Part shown: piece after piece, positions 12,871 through 12,908 of the stretch | How the letters are laid out: each line of letters starts with the position of its first letter | Position numbering within the stretch: the stretch's first letter is position 1 | Source of the DNA: an uncultured Ruaniaceae bacterium | GTDB lineage: Bacteria; Actinomycetota; Actinomycetes; Actinomycetales; Beutenbergiaceae | Length of the DNA stretch: 12,908 nt | Assembly: GCA_938004115.1 (NCBI GenBank) | Contig: CALKWS010000087.1 | Coordinates: 1 to 12,908 of the forward strand | Reading direction: 5' to 3' | Notes under the pieces: generated by a model | Databases searched by the model: none | What the model saw: the letters and a program-made list of their open reading frames with translations, nothing else | What the model was told of the DNA's origin: nothing | Program-made: the position numbers and the translations under genes

Positions 12871-12908
12871 GTGAAGGCACTCGCGGCGAAGAGAAGACAC
12901 CGGGCGGC
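12871..12908 (+). CDS. qcrC: Probable start of qcrC (diheme cytochrome c subunit of the bcc complex), truncated
   Basis: A GTG at 12871 opens a frame that runs off the window after 12 codons (MKALAAKRRHRA). GAAGGA lies 10 nt upstream as a plausible ribosome binding site. The short Lys/Arg-rich start matches the cytoplasmic N-terminus that precedes the signal/anchor helix in QcrC. No heme motif is reached. The call rests mainly on the conserved ctaE-qcrC-qcrA-qcrB order in actinobacteria. Confidence 0.6.
   Translation, partial: MKALAAKRRHRA

Overview
This window is a stretch of chromosome from a GC-rich actinobacterium (class Actinomycetes). Codon third positions are overwhelmingly G or C, GTG and TTG starts occur, and several genes have a TANNNT-type -10 hexamer only 6-7 nt before the start codon, as in leaderless actinobacterial transcripts. 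Gene content and order echo the Mycobacterium tuberculosis interval from pknL (Rv2176) to qcrC (Rv2194): PknL and AroG convergent, then FadD15, the Rv2191-type exonuclease, TrpD, CtaE and QcrC. The mycobacterial genes normally lying between aroG and fadD15 are absent. A pyrophosphate-dependent phosphofructokinase and a small membrane protein stand there instead. I cannot name a genus.

Layout. (1) 2-919 (+): 3' part of a secreted-type LysM/lytic transglycosylase gene with an internal duplicated LysM-linker module. (2) 958-2913 (+): a PknL-like Ser/Thr kinase with one membrane helix and four PASTA domains. (3) 2935-4287 (-) and 4358-5596 (-): class II DAHP synthase and PPi-dependent phosphofructokinase, same strand, 70 nt apart. 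(4) 5651-6028 (+): a small two-helix membrane protein, divergent from the phosphofructokinase, followed by a 231-bp non-coding stretch with two inverted repeats. (5) 6260-8077 (+): FadD15-type long-chain acyl-CoA synthetase. (6) 8160-10079 (+) and 10073-10351 (+): a DEDDh exonuclease/GIY-YIG/UvrC-like fusion, overlapping a stand-alone Lrp/AsnC ligand-binding (RAM) domain gene. (7) 11506-11946 (-) and 10440-11525 (-): a receiver-only protein missing the conserved Thr and Lys, overlapping trpD. (8) 12193-12831 (+): cytochrome c oxidase subunit III, then the first codons of a probable qcrC at the right edge.

How the genes relate. The LysM transglycosylase and the PASTA kinase both belong to cell-wall turnover and sensing. 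PPi-phosphofructokinase and DAHP synthase act on sugar phosphates and PEP at the glycolysis/shikimate branch, and TrpD draws from chorismate. CtaE and QcrC belong to the bcc-aa3 respiratory supercomplex. Most of the window is core chromosome rather than accessory DNA. I saw no insertion sequence, prophage, CRISPR array, tRNA or rRNA, and no gene-free stretch over 300 bp. The parts most worth a second look are the four-cysteine set in the exonuclease/GIY-YIG fusion, the degenerate receiver translationally coupled to trpD and divergent from ctaE, and the repeated leaderless-promoter geometry.
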